From contig NZ_BMZE01000002.1 of the NCBI RefSeq assembly GCF_014652635.1, forward strand, positions 229,562 to 293,561: a stretch of 64,000 nucleotides of DNA, read 5' to 3'. This document shows, piece after piece, positions 8,057-17,031 of the stretch. The stretch is from Devosia pacifica (GTDB lineage: Bacteria > Pseudomonadota > Alphaproteobacteria > Rhizobiales > Devosiaceae). A model generated the notes under the pieces. The model was not told where the DNA came from. It worked only from the letters and a program-made list of their open reading frames with translations, and ran no database searches. Position 1 is the stretch's first letter. Each line of letters starts with the position of its first letter. A program made the translations under genes and the position numbers.

Positions 8057-10764
8057 GCAGCAACCTTTCGCCACCAGGACTTGATCCCTTCAGCACGTGC
8101 AGAGGGGGCCAACGGTTTTTTAGAGCTGGCCGCGTAGCGCGCCAAACTCGCGCGGAGGCATCGTGCCACAGGCCTTTGGTTCAGATCCGTCGTCAAATCG
8201 ATCGCACTGAGGATGAGGCGGCCCTTGCCCAGCGCCACCTCGGCGAGAAGAACAAGATCTCTATTGGCATTCCAATCATCTATGACCCGCATGAGGGCCC
8301 CGACATCGAAGCCAGCAACATCCAGCGCCCGGCGATGAAACGTCAGCTCCCAAAGATGCCAGTCTGAATGCCTGTCGATCGGGAATCCCGCGAACGCCGG
8401 GTGGTCACTGTCATTGAGCAGCCCCATAGTGTGCGGCTCCTGCCCCTGCGTCCACAACGTGTTCCAGAAGGCCGCCGTGTGACCGAGCGAGGCGTTGGGC
8501 TTCATCGCCTCGGGCCGTGGCTGGAAGACCACCGTCTCCCCGTCCTCGACAAGAGCGAGCACCTGATCATCGAGTTCATGAACGATCTTCGGGGGGGCAG
8601 GTGCTTCGTCAGCCGGCAGCACCCAGACGCCCCATCGATTGCGGTACTCGGTGCCGTCCAGCGAAATCACCAACTCATAGCGCTCGGCTGCAGGCAGATT
8701 GCTCGTATCGATTGAAATGCTGCCCACATCGTGCAGATGCCCGGTAGGCAGATTGCCCACCTCGATTGTCCCCTCGGCGGCGCATCCATGGGCCCCCAAC
8801 AACTGCCAGCGAATTCGTGCGTCATGCAGGTGTTTCGGCCCGAACTGAGCGATCTGCACATCGGCTTCAAAGCCAGCACCCTGTTCAACGACAAATTTCG
8901 AAGCGCGCACCAGCGGCACGACAGGGCTACAAAACTCCGAGAATTCCTCTGCGCTCACATATGGCTTGGGATCCCAGAAAGCGTCGACGACCCCCACCAG
9001 AGCTGTCCCTTGACCTGTAAAATCCTGAAGGCCCAGCAATTGCGTACCAAGGAAATCCCTGGTGCGCAGCGCCGCCTCAATATCCTCTTTATAGAGCTGC
9101 GTTTGCAGCTTGCCGTTGTTGATGAAGTAATCGTGCCAGAGGTGCAAAAGTCCCTTCTTGTCTAGATCGTCACGAACAAGCTCGAAACTGCGCGCCTCTG
9201 TAACGCCGGTGTACTTGTCGATTTCATCAAGATTTGGAAACACGCACCACTGCCCGATCTCGTGACTGAGCAGGGGAAGTGTTTCCGCTTCCACGTAATT
9301 GCGCCAGTCGGTTCTGGTCTCGAGTGGGCGCGCATTGAGGCGAGCTTCCAGCCCTTCTTGCCAGCGTTGACTGCGAGCCTCCGGTTTGCTGGCGTAGTCT
9401 GCGCGTTGCGTGGTGGGCCAGCCGGAGCCCCCGGTATAGGCGCGGCGCTTGTCGCGGGCCTTCCATTCCCCAATAAACCGCTCCAGAAATGCGTGCAGTC
9501 CGTCGCCATGCACCTCGTTGCCGACGCAGAACATTACAAAACTTGGGTGATTGCCGTAGGCCTTGATGATGCGCTCCGCTTCGGCATGGATATACCGATC
9601 AAGATTCGGGTCCGCCCCCAGTACGGGCCAGACAGGCGTCTCCACATGCAGCAGAATGCCCATCTCGTCCGCGACATCAAAGGCGGCTTCCGGCGGGCAC
9701 CAGGAATGGTAGCGCACGTGATTGAGGCCGTACGCTTTCACTGCTCCGAACACCTTGCGCCACCCTTGATGATCGGTGGGCGGATAGCCGGTGAGGGGAA
9801 AGATGGCGCAATCGAGCGTACCGCGCAAAAAGACGGGCCGGCCGTTCAAAAGAAGACGCCTGCCGTCTCGTTCGAAGCTGCGAATGCCGAAGCTCGTGGC
9901 GTGTCGATCCTGCTCGATACCGTCCCGTAGCCAGGTCACTGCCAGTCGATGCACGACGGGATCGAATTCATCCCAGCGCCGGGCATCCTCGGGAAGCGCG
10001 ACTTCGATCTCTGCTTCAAGGAAGGCGCTGTCGAGCCGAAACGGATGCCGGATCTCGAGCGGCTGGGCGTCGTCGCCAAAATCAAATGAAAGCACCAACT
10101 CGTCGGTGTGTTCTTCGGTCCAGTATGTCGGCCAGCGCAGCGAAGGGTCGTAAGCTTCCAGTTCGATCTTTACCTGCGCCTCGTGGCTGCGCGCATCGAT
10201 ATCAAGCCGGGCGATCGATGCACGGGCGGCTTCGATTGCCATGCGGCCGACGACGCCGTTCCAGTTGGTCTGCGTGTGGTCCGATTGTGAGTGGGCAACA
10301 TCAGACATCATCGAGTTTTCGCGGATGACCGCTTCGCCCACGGCCTCGTAGCGAGCATTGTCGATCATCATCACCAACCGGTGTTTGCCAGCCGAGAGCT
10401 GGCCGATCAGCAGACGGTTTGGTGTGGACAGGCTGTCGTCGCGTCCGAGCTTGTAGCCATCGACCCAGACATTGAGCTCACCATGGACACGCTCGAGAAA
10501 CAGATGATGAAACAGCCCATGGGCATTTTCCGGTACTTCGAAATCCCGCGCATACCAGGCCTTGCCCACATAGGGATGCTTGCGGGACAGGAAGAACATG
10601 GTTTTTTCTGTGGTGAGGGGCGTTTTCGCTGCCTCGTCCACGCTGCCTGGCAACGCAATGGTCTCGGGGAGCGTGCCATCAAACCACTTCTCGCGTTCGC
10701 CGACGGATTCCGAATCTAGAGCGAATTCCCACTCGCCGGCCAAAGCCGTTTCAAACAACATCAC
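8053..10764 (-). CDS. Glycoside hydrolase family 2 (beta-galactosidase/beta-glucuronidase-like)
   Basis: 903 residues with no signal peptide, so probably cytoplasmic. An N-terminal jelly-roll sugar-binding domain (about 8-180), an Ig-like domain (about 185-300) and a TIM barrel from about 300. Barrel landmarks are NHVRYHSWCPPE (348-359), the acid/base region FCVGNEVHG (Glu at about 417) and the nucleophile region LLSHEIGQW (Glu at about 502), all as expected for GH2. A long C-terminal beta region follows. It hydrolyses a beta-glycoside brought in by the importer of the same operon. The divergent sugar dehydrogenase and galactonate-dehydratase-like genes suggest a beta-galactoside, but beta-glucuronidase and other GH2 activities cannot be excluded. 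Start 10764 (MMLFE); the second ATG is 3 nt on. Confidence 0.85.
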   Translation of the reverse strand: MMLFETALAGEWEFALDSESVGEREKWFDGTLPETIALPGSVDEAAKTPLTTEKTMFFLSRKHPYVGKAWYARDFEVPENAHGLFHHLFLERVHGELNVWVDGYKLGRDDSLSTPNRLLIGQLSAGKHRLVMMIDNARYEAVGEAVIRENSMMSDVAHSQSDHTQTNWNGVVGRMAIEAARASIARLDIDARSHEAQVKIELEAYDPSLRWPTYWTEEHTDELVLSFDFGDDAQPLEIRHPFRLDSAFLEAEIEVALPEDARRWDEFDPVVHRLAVTWLRDGIEQDRHATSFGIRSFERDGRRLLLNGRPVFLRGTLDCAIFPLTGYPPTDHQGWRKVFGAVKAYGLNHVRYHSWCPPEAAFDVADEMGILLHVETPVWPVLGADPNLDRYIHAEAERIIKAYGNHPSFVMFCVGNEVHGDGLHAFLERFIGEWKARDKRRAYTGGSGWPTTQRADYASKPEARSQRWQEGLEARLNARPLETRTDWRNYVEAETLPLLSHEIGQWCVFPNLDEIDKYTGVTEARSFELVRDDLDKKGLLHLWHDYFINNGKLQTQLYKEDIEAALRTRDFLGTQLLGLQDFTGQGTALVGVVDAFWDPKPYVSAEEFSEFCSPVVPLVRASKFVVEQGAGFEADVQIAQFGPKHLHDARIRWQLLGAHGCAAEGTIEVGNLPTGHLHDVGSISIDTSNLPAAERYELVISLDGTEYRNRWGVWVLPADEAPAPPKIVHELDDQVLALVEDGETVVFQPRPEAMKPNASLGHTAAFWNTLWTQGQEPHTMGLLNDSDHPAFAGFPIDRHSDWHLWELTFHRRALDVAGFDVGALMRVIDDWNANRDLVLLAEVALGKGRLILSAIDLTTDLNQRPVARCLRASLARYAASSKKPLAPSARAEGIKSWWRKVAA

Positions 10765-10788
10765 ATCTGTCCATTAGCTTGAGACAAA

Positions 10789-10819
10789 GGCGGGAGACGA
10801 GCCGCAGCCGCCTCCCGCC
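10789..10819 (-). terminator. Intercistronic hairpin after the binding-protein gene
   Basis: GGCGGGAG (10789-10796) pairs with CTCCCGCC (10812-10819) across a 15-nt loop, directly downstream of the binding-protein stop and upstream of the GH2 gene. A short TTTG tract follows on the minus strand. It may attenuate transcription or protect the upstream mRNA end, giving more binding protein than downstream products. Confidence 0.5.
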
Positions 10820-10826
10820 CCGAAGG

Positions 10827-12110
10827 TTACATGCGCGCCTGAACCGTTTCCTTGGCAGAAGCCAGGGCCTCGTCGACACTCATGATGTCCCGCGCGATAT
10901 TGTCGACCGCTGTGCGCATCGCGTTCGCCGCAACACTATCGAGCGGATGCAGAACGAACGGGATCAGCTCTTTCTGAGCTGGCGCGAAGATCTCATTGAC
11001 GTTCTGACCGTCATAATAGGGGTCTTCAAAGTTCATCCAGTCAGCGTCACCTGCCGGATTGTAGGCCGGGTACAAGTCATCACTCTGGAACTGCTGCTTA
11101 AGGCTCGCCTCGTCCGACACGATCCACTTCACAAAGGCCCACGCAGCTTCCTTGTTGTCGGAGGTCTCTAGGATGCCGATGTAGTCTCCGCCGCTGTTGA
11201 ACGAACGGTTACCCTCCAGTGCCGGGGCCGACGCGACGCCCCACAAACCTTCCTGATCCGCCGCATAGGCGCGTTTCAGCAGACCGCCGAACCAGTTTCC
11301 GTACATCACAGTCGCGAGTTGACCGCGCTGGAATGCACCCTGCCACTCAGGCGTCCAGGCAGCGAATGGCGAGATCATTCCGGCATCGGCGGCAACTTCC
11401 ACCTTCTCGAGCGCTTCCCGGAAGACCGGGTGATCGAACTGAAGGTTGCCCTCCTCGTCAAAATAGCTGACGCCAGCCTGAGCCATCATCGCCCGCACGA
11501 TTTCCTCGCCATTGCCGATGACCCAGCGCTCGTTCGGCACGACCAGTTTCTGCCCCTCTTCGATGAAGGCATCCCAATCGCTGAACAATTCCGAGATTGC
11601 CTCGGGGTCGGTCGGCAGGCCTACTTCTTCAAAGATGTCGCGGCGATAGAACATGCCGCCGGGACCGGTGTGCTTGGGCATCGCGACGACCTTGCCGTCA
11701 TCCAGGGTGACATTGTTCACCGTGAATTCGGCGAAGTCCCCCAGCATTTCGCCGGCATTATAGGGCTCTTGCGAGAGATCCACCCATTGCGGCCTGTCGC
11801 GCAGCAGTGCCATCATCCCGATTTCGATCATTGCAACGTCCGGACCACTGCCCGACAGCATCCCGCGCTGCAGCGTGTTGAGATAGGCGTCATTGGCAGT
11901 CGGGTAGCCCTGAATCTCAACATTGATGTTGGGGTAGGCTTCCGCGAACGCCGGCAACAACGCCTCGAAGGTGCGGTCGTTGTTTGGCCAGGTCCATACG
12001 CTGATGTCGCCGGAAATTTCTGTATTGGCCGTATCCTGCGCGATAGCGGGCAGCACGGTGATCAGCCCGGCTGAAAGTACAGCCATCGTCTTAAGCCAAG
12101 GTTTGGTCAT
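10827..12110 (-). CDS. Extracellular sugar-binding protein of an ABC importer (family 1)
   Basis: 427 residues from MTKPWLK, with a Sec signal peptide (AVLSAGLITVLPAIAQ, cut near residue 22). The mature protein has the SBP_bac_1 pattern: VWTWPNNDRTFEALLPAFAEAYPNI near the N-terminus, a middle YGNWFGG segment and a C-terminal helical lobe (KEAAWAFVKWIVSDE). The frame opens upstream at 12128, but the signal peptide favours 12110. It lies between the permease pair and the GH2 gene, flanked on both sides by short GC-rich hairpins. Substrate probably an oligosaccharide with a beta-linked sugar (from GH2 context). Confidence 0.9.
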   Translation of the reverse strand: MTKPWLKTMAVLSAGLITVLPAIAQDTANTEISGDISVWTWPNNDRTFEALLPAFAEAYPNINVEIQGYPTANDAYLNTLQRGMLSGSGPDVAMIEIGMMALLRDRPQWVDLSQEPYNAGEMLGDFAEFTVNNVTLDDGKVVAMPKHTGPGGMFYRRDIFEEVGLPTDPEAISELFSDWDAFIEEGQKLVVPNERWVIGNGEEIVRAMMAQAGVSYFDEEGNLQFDHPVFREALEKVEVAADAGMISPFAAWTPEWQGAFQRGQLATVMYGNWFGGLLKRAYAADQEGLWGVASAPALEGNRSFNSGGDYIGILETSDNKEAAWAFVKWIVSDEASLKQQFQSDDLYPAYNPAGDADWMNFEDPYYDGQNVNEIFAPAQKELIPFVLHPLDSVAANAMRTAVDNIARDIMSVDEALASAKETVQARM

Positions 12111-12155
12111 TTGGGCCCTCCACTTCATGTTGTTATGCCGCTTTGGCGGCTTACC

Positions 12156-12181
12156 GACCCGGCGCGTTGCTGCACCGGGTC
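12156..12181 (-). terminator. Hairpin between permease and binding-protein genes
   Basis: GACCCGG (12156-12162) and CCGGGTC (12175-12181) are perfect complements; the stem overlaps the permease stop codon. No U-tract follows. Likely an mRNA-stabilising or attenuating stem between cistrons. Confidence 0.4.
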
Positions 12182-13022
12182 ATTTGACGGCTCCTGATGT
12201 GAGACCGGCAATGAATTGCCTGCTGAGCAGGGAAAACAGGATGAAGACGGGCACCAGACCCATCAATGTCGCCAGCATCACGGCCGGCATGTCCGAATAA
12301 TGCGTGGTCGACAGGGACGTCAGCGCCAGTGGCACCGTGAATTTTTCACTGGCGCCGAGAATGACCAACGGCAGCTGGAACTCGTTCCAGGTCTCGACCA
12401 GCGTCCACACCGCCAAGGCTGCCAAGCCCGGCCGGATAATCGGCACGACAACGAAGAAGAATGTCGCGATGCCCTTGGCGCCGTCCATTTCGGCGGCTTC
12501 ATACAATTCGCGTGGTACGGTTGAGCCAATATAGGTGTACATCCAGACGACACCGAAGCCGGAGGCGGCCGCCGGCAGGATGAGCGGCCAATATGTGTTC
12601 AGCCAACCGATCCAGCTCATCTGCAGGAAGAACGGTATCAGCGCCAGTGACGGTGGGAAAAACAGCGTCGCAAAGCTCACTAGCAGTAGCGTCTTGTGCC
12701 CTGGCGCCCGGGTGTATCGAGATAGCCCGTACCCGGCCAGCGCACTGACGAAAACGAGCAGAATGGTCTTTGGTATCGCAACAGCCAGCGAGTTGATGAT
12801 CGGCCGGAACGGCGGATAGACGCCGGCAATGTTCTCGAAGTTCTGAAAGATGTTGTCGCCGTAAAATAGCGGCGGCGGGAACTGGAATACCTCCGCCAGC
12901 GACCGTGTGGCGAAGACAGTCGTCCAGTACAGCGGCAGCACAAACAGCGCAGACAGAGCAAGGATGATCAGGGTTAGCAGCAGATTGAACCTGCGCTCGC
13001 GATTTGCCAGCAAGCGTTTCAT
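12180..13022 (-). CDS. Carbohydrate ABC transporter permease (MalG-like)
   Basis: 280 residues, about six membrane helices, starting with the typical cytoplasmic basic tail and first helix (LLTLIILALSALFVLPLYW). The EAA loop is YEAAEMDGAKGIATFFFVVVPIIRPGLAA (about 170-198), matching the coupling motif EAA-x3-G. This is the second permease of a CUT1 heterodimer. Its start overlaps the stop of the first permease gene by 4 bp. It works with the binding protein and ATPase of the same operon. Confidence 0.93.
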   Translation of the reverse strand: MKRLLANRERRFNLLLTLIILALSALFVLPLYWTTVFATRSLAEVFQFPPPLFYGDNIFQNFENIAGVYPPFRPIINSLAVAIPKTILLVFVSALAGYGLSRYTRAPGHKTLLLVSFATLFFPPSLALIPFFLQMSWIGWLNTYWPLILPAAASGFGVVWMYTYIGSTVPRELYEAAEMDGAKGIATFFFVVVPIIRPGLAALAVWTLVETWNEFQLPLVILGASEKFTVPLALTSLSTTHYSDMPAVMLATLMGLVPVFILFSLLSRQFIAGLTSGAVK

Positions 13023-13930
13023 TGCGCCCCCATCCTCGAGCGACGCAACGCTGCCTGATAGATTAGGGTGAGGGTTACGACACCTGCAAAGATGTACCAG
13101 GATACGGCCGCACCCAGTCCGAAATTGAATTGCGAAAATGCAGTGGCATACAGGTACATGCCAAGCGTCGTGGCACTGTTGTTGGTCCCGCCAGTGCCTT
13201 GGGTGAGCACAAATGGCTCATCGAACATCTGCACGCCGCCCAGCGTCGCGGTGATGACAGAGAACGCCAGGGACGGAATGAGCAACGGAACGGTAATGCG
13301 CGAGAAGATCGCCCACCGCCCGACGCCGTCCATGCGCGCCGCTTCATAAATATCGCGGGGGATCGACTGCAGCCCGGCAAGGAAGATGATCATGTGCCAG
13401 CCGGTCCAGCGCCATATTACGAGTAGCACGACCAGCGGCTTGATCCAGAACTCGGACCCCAGCCAGTCGAAGTAGCTCGGCGTGCCGGTAACGGCGCCGG
13501 TCATCAGGTTCACCAGGCCGCCATTCGACGTGAAAAACATGCGCAGGATGATTGCCGCGATGGATGGCGCGACGAGCAGCGGCAGGAGGAAGACCATGCG
13601 GAAATAGTTGCGCCCGAAAACGACATAGCTGTCGACGAGGACCGCCAGTGTCAGCGCCAGCCCCACGGTCAGCGCAGTCGACCAGAACCACAAGAAGATC
13701 GTGTTGCCCAAAGCCTTGCGAAAGATCGGATCACCGAGCGCGCGGCTGTAGTTTTCGAGGCCCACGAACACCGGCTCGCCAAATCCGTCCCAATGGTTGA
13801 AGCCCAGATAGGCCGAGAAGAACACCGGAAAGATGCTGAACAAGGCGAACAATACGAGGAACGGCGCGACGCAGATGTAAAGCGCGCTGTTCCGCTTGAT
13901 ATTCGCAGCAATGGAAGCCCTGTCGCTCAC
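13019..13930 (-). CDS. Carbohydrate ABC transporter permease (MalF-like)
   Basis: 303 residues from GTG 13930 (VSDRASIAANIKRN), which has a strong AGGAGG ribosome site 5-6 nt upstream. The frame continues further upstream but into the divergent dehydratase gene, so that extension is rejected. Six hydrophobic helices and the EAA loop YEAARMDGVGRWAIFSRITVPLLIPSLA. First gene of the importer operon. Its promoter lies in the divergent region 13931-14056, with a consensus -35 and an operator over the spacer and -10. Confidence 0.92.
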   Translation of the reverse strand: MSDRASIAANIKRNSALYICVAPFLVLFALFSIFPVFFSAYLGFNHWDGFGEPVFVGLENYSRALGDPIFRKALGNTIFLWFWSTALTVGLALTLAVLVDSYVVFGRNYFRMVFLLPLLVAPSIAAIILRMFFTSNGGLVNLMTGAVTGTPSYFDWLGSEFWIKPLVVLLVIWRWTGWHMIIFLAGLQSIPRDIYEAARMDGVGRWAIFSRITVPLLIPSLAFSVITATLGGVQMFDEPFVLTQGTGGTNNSATTLGMYLYATAFSQFNFGLGAAVSWYIFAGVVTLTLIYQAALRRSRMGAQ

Positions 13931-13954
13931 GACCCCTCCTCGGCAACCTATTCT

Positions 13955-13970
13955 TTTAATAATCAGATGA
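13955..13970. promoter_or_regulatory. Operator copy 1 (FadR/GntR-type candidate)
   Basis: TTTAATAATCAGATGA at 13955-13970; the core AATCA-GA-TGATT (13961-13972) is a perfect inverted repeat. A second copy, TTTAATCATCAGATCA, lies 75 bp away at 14030-14045. This copy overlaps the -10 and spacer of the importer promoter. Probable target of the FadR-family regulator encoded at 16019-16786. Confidence 0.6.
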
Positions 13971-13986
13971 TTTGTCGCGCTGTCAA
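13959..13986 (-). promoter_or_regulatory. Promoter of the importer/GH2 operon
   Basis: On the minus strand, a perfect -35 TTGACA (13986-13981), 16-bp spacer and -10 GATTAT (13964-13959), about 30 bp upstream of the GTG start at 13930. The palindromic operator core lies inside it, so repression by steric exclusion is expected. Confidence 0.6.
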
Positions 13987-14029
13987 GGATTGCCCTCGGC
14001 TTGACCGCACGGAATTTGCTCATTAGTCC

Positions 14030-14045
14030 TTTAATCATCAGATCA
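14030..14045. promoter_or_regulatory. Operator copy 2 (FadR/GntR-type candidate)
   Basis: TTTAATCATCAGATCA, 14 of 16 bases identical to copy 1 at 13955, in the same orientation. It lies 12 bp before the start of the dehydratase gene, where it would block that promoter or its early transcript. Confidence 0.55.
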
Positions 14046-14056
14046 AAGGGCATTTC

Positions 14057-15229
14057 GTGAAGATTACATCCATCAAGACGAAGGTCGTGAATGCGGAGAT
14101 GCGGAACTGGGTTTTCGTCAAGGTGGAGACCGACGAGCCGGGGCTGTTCGGCTGGGGCGAGGCCACGCTTGAGTGGAAAACCCGAGCCGTGGTCGGGGTC
14201 ATCCAGGATCTGGCCCCTCTGCTGATCGGGCGCGACCCGCGCGACATCGAGCAGGCCGTCCGCGCCATGACCAAGCAATCCTTTTGGCGGCTTGGTGCCG
14301 TGGGCATGAGCGCCGTCTCGGGCGTCGAGCTCGCGCTATGGGACATCCTTGGCAAGCATCTGAACGTGCCGGTCTGGCGGCTTCTCGGCGGGAAAGTCCG
14401 CGACAAGGTGTCGGTTTATACCCATCTCGGTATGGGCGACATGCGTGCCGTTTACGAAACCAACGAAGCCAATGCCTTGGCCGATCGGGCGCTGGAAGTC
14501 ATCGGCAATGGTTACACCGCGTTCAAGGCGGTGTTCATTCCCTACACGCACTACCATGCCCCGCTTCCCGAGATCGATCAGGTCGCACGCATGATGGAGG
14601 CTCTGCGCGGTGCTGCCGGTGATTCCGTCGAGATCATGGTCGACTTTCATGGGCGTCCGGCCTCCGCCGGCGCCGCCCAGGCCTATATCGATGCCCTCGC
14701 GCCGTTCCGCCCAATGTTCATCGAAGAACCGGTCCAGCCCGCAGATTTCAACAGCCTCAAGAAGCTGTCGCAGAAAACCCAGGTCCCGCTGGCAACCGGC
14801 GAACGTCTGATCGACAACAGCGAGTTCGATACGTTGTTGTCACTCGGTGCCATCGATATCGTTCAGCCGGACATCTGCCATTGCGGCGGGTTGCTGGAAG
14901 CCAAGAAGATTGCTGCCCGCGCAGCATCGGTTGGCGTTGGCGTTGCGCCGCACAATCCTCTCGGACCGATCGCTGGCGTTGCCGCGCTTCACTTCGCCGT
15001 CTCGACGCCCAATCATGTGATTCAGGAGGAAATGGTCGGCGCCGTGCCGTGGTATTTCGATGTGGTGCAGGGTCCAATCAAGATGATCGATGGGTTCTGG
15101 CAGGTGCCGGATGCGCCGGGCCTTGGCGTTCATGTCGACGAGGACGAGTGCGATCGTCATCCTTTCAAGCAGGAAGTCCTCCATACTCAAAACGCGGTAA
15201 TGCCCGACGGCACTCTGGTGGACTGGTAG
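14057..15229 (+). CDS. dgoD: Enolase-superfamily sugar-acid dehydratase, D-galactonate dehydratase-like
   Basis: 390 residues, full mandelate-racemase/muconate-lactonizing fold: N-terminal capping domain (MKITSIKTKVV to about 125) then the barrel. Metal ligands and catalytic residues are in place: VDFHGR (Asp 196, His 198), FIEEP (about 221-225), GER (Glu 249) and the general base PHNPLGP (His 299). The DFH motif and the whole scaffold match E. coli DgoD, which dehydrates D-galactonate to 2-keto-3-deoxy-galactonate. An exact substrate such as fuconate or another aldonate cannot be excluded. It starts the rightward operon dgoD-SDR-gntR, divergent from the importer/GH2 operon. The 2-keto-3-deoxygalactonate kinase and aldolase are not in this window. 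Confidence 0.78.
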   Translation: MKITSIKTKVVNAEMRNWVFVKVETDEPGLFGWGEATLEWKTRAVVGVIQDLAPLLIGRDPRDIEQAVRAMTKQSFWRLGAVGMSAVSGVELALWDILGKHLNVPVWRLLGGKVRDKVSVYTHLGMGDMRAVYETNEANALADRALEVIGNGYTAFKAVFIPYTHYHAPLPEIDQVARMMEALRGAAGDSVEIMVDFHGRPASAGAAQAYIDALAPFRPMFIEEPVQPADFNSLKKLSQKTQVPLATGERLIDNSEFDTLLSLGAIDIVQPDICHCGGLLEAKKIAARAASVGVGVAPHNPLGPIAGVAALHFAVSTPNHVIQEEMVGAVPWYFDVVQGPIKMIDGFWQVPDAPGLGVHVDEDECDRHPFKQEVLHTQNAVMPDGTLVDW

Positions 15230-15230
15230 G

Positions 15231-15989
15231 ATGCGGCTCAAGGAGAAGATCTGCATCGTCACTGGCGCCGGCCGCGGCATTGGCAAAGCGATTGCCGAAG
15301 CGTTCGTACGTGAGGGCGCATTCGTCATAGTCGCTGAACTCGACCCGGGGACCGCTGCTAGCACCGCGGAACTGCTCGGAGACAGCGCCGAGTCCTTTGT
15401 GCTGGACGTCACGGATCTGAGCAGCGTCGAGGCGCTGGCGGATCATGTTCGCACCAAACACGGTCGGCTGGATGTGCTGGTGAACAATGCCGGCATCAAT
15501 GTGTTCTATGAGCCGCTTGAGACCACTGACGAAGAATGGTCCCGGTGCATGTCGGTCGACCTCGATGGCGTTTGGCGCATGTGCCGCGCCCACTTGCCGC
15601 TGATGCTCGACAAGGGCGGCGCGATCGTCAACATCGCCTCGTCCCACAGCTTCACCATCATCCCCGGCACCTTCCCATATCCAGTCGCCAAGCACGGCCT
15701 GTTGGGGCTGACCCGCGCCCTCGGGATCGAATATGCGCGCCGCAATATACGCGTGAACGCGATTTCGCCGGGCTATGTGGAAACCCAGCTCGCCGTTGAA
15801 TACTGGGACGAGTTCGAAGACCCGGAGGCAGCGCGGAAAAAGACCTACGACATGCACCCGCCCGGCCGCATTTGCCAGCCCGAGGAGGTCGCAGCGACGG
15901 CGCTCTTGCTCGCCAGCGATGAGGCCCCGTTCATCAACGCACAGAACATTGTCATCGACGGCGGGCGCTCGGTTCTCTACCACGACTAG
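15231..15989 (+). CDS. SDR-family sugar 1-dehydrogenase (probable galactose/aldose dehydrogenase)
   Basis: 252 residues, classical short-chain dehydrogenase. The NAD(P) motif is TGAGRGIG (11-18), with NNAG (about 85-88), catalytic Ser near 138 (IASSHS) and YPVAK (Tyr 150, Lys 154). Next to a galactonate-type dehydratase (1 bp after its stop) the likely job is oxidising the free sugar released by GH2 to the aldonolactone, the first step of a De Ley-Doudoroff-type route. No lactonase gene is visible here; spontaneous hydrolysis or a gene elsewhere would be needed. Substrate assignment is from context. Confidence 0.75.
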   Translation: MRLKEKICIVTGAGRGIGKAIAEAFVREGAFVIVAELDPGTAASTAELLGDSAESFVLDVTDLSSVEALADHVRTKHGRLDVLVNNAGINVFYEPLETTDEEWSRCMSVDLDGVWRMCRAHLPLMLDKGGAIVNIASSHSFTIIPGTFPYPVAKHGLLGLTRALGIEYARRNIRVNAISPGYVETQLAVEYWDEFEDPEAARKKTYDMHPPGRICQPEEVAATALLLASDEAPFINAQNIVIDGGRSVLYHD

Positions 15990-16018
15990 ACAAGCCGGAC
16001 TGGAACGGAGAGATAGCG

Positions 16019-16786
16019 TTGGATACGGTCGACCGCGTACTGGTCAAACCTCGCGTGCACAAGATCGTGGTGAAGGAACTTGCTGTACGCATTCTGGATC
16101 GGCGCTGGACCTCTGGCATGGCGCTGCCTACCGAACCTGAGTTGTGCGAAGAACTGAATGTCAGCCGCAGCGCCTTGCGCGAAGCCATAAAAGTTCTTGG
16201 TAGCAAGGGACTTTTGACGACCCGACCACGAGTGGGAACAGTAATTCAGCCTACCGAGAATTGGAATCTGCTCGATGAAGACCTGTTACGTTGGTCCATG
16301 GATCTTGCTCCCAGTCCTCAACTCGTGCTCAGCCTTATCGAGGCAAGGCAGGCTATAGAACCGGCAGCCGCACGTCTGGCGGCATCGCGAGCTTCGGCGA
16401 GGGATATCGACCCCATTGAGAGGGCTTTCGATGAAATGTCACGATACAAGGCAGAGCAGGATTTCGAAGCTTTCAATAATGCCGACATAGCCTTTCACAC
16501 GGCATTGCTGAGAGCCAGCGGCAACGTCGTTTTTCATCAACTGGCCAACATGATAGGCACAGCCCTAGCCTACTCGTTTCGCGTTACGATGGAACGCGCG
16601 CGAGAACCGGGCGCCTCCCTTCCCAACCATGGCGAAGTGATTGAGCGCATCCGCGCCAGGGACGCCGAGGGTGCATTTGCCTCCATGTCGCGTCTTCTCA
16701 ACATTGCAGTAGTGGATTTGGGTCTGGGTAGCGGTTCTTTCGGTACACGGTTTACTGACTCGGCAATCTCTCAAGAACCTACATGA
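16019..16786 (+). CDS. FadR/GntR-family transcriptional regulator
   Basis: 255 residues. The winged helix at about 15-75 has the GntR signature (LPTEPELCEELNVSRSALREAIKVLGSKGLLTTRPRVGT). The FCD ligand-binding domain (about 95-235) has the His-containing helices (NADIAFHTALLRASGN and NHGEVIERIRARDAEGA). The start is TTG with GGAGAG 6 nt upstream. Last gene of the dehydratase operon and the obvious candidate to bind the two TTTAAT-N-ATCAGAT operators at 13955 and 14030, repressing both divergent transcripts until a sugar acid binds. Confidence 0.9.
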   Translation: MDTVDRVLVKPRVHKIVVKELAVRILDRRWTSGMALPTEPELCEELNVSRSALREAIKVLGSKGLLTTRPRVGTVIQPTENWNLLDEDLLRWSMDLAPSPQLVLSLIEARQAIEPAAARLAASRASARDIDPIERAFDEMSRYKAEQDFEAFNNADIAFHTALLRASGNVVFHQLANMIGTALAYSFRVTMERAREPGASLPNHGEVIERIRARDAEGAFASMSRLLNIAVVDLGLGSGSFGTRFTDSAISQEPT

Positions 16787-17031
16787 CATTCTGCCCAGCT
16801 GCGCCCATTTCGCGAGCCGGTTTTGCGACTTCCTCAGCCGTACTGAGTTTGCCTCCCACCGCCGGCGAAGACTTTGGGTGATCAGATATCGGTTGGTCCG
16901 CAGACAGGACGCGGGGGACACTGGGTCACCAAGGCCGGGCTTCATTGATCGCAGAAGATACTCCCGAAAAATGGTCCACAGACATACCAATAGCCGTTAC
17001 ACATAGAGCCACTGTCTCATAGGAGGAACGA

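Noticed and set aside
13931-14278. N-terminal extension of the permease at 13019-13930
   Set aside because: The extra 116 codons run antisense through the dehydratase start and the operators; the GTG at 13930 has a strong ribosome site.
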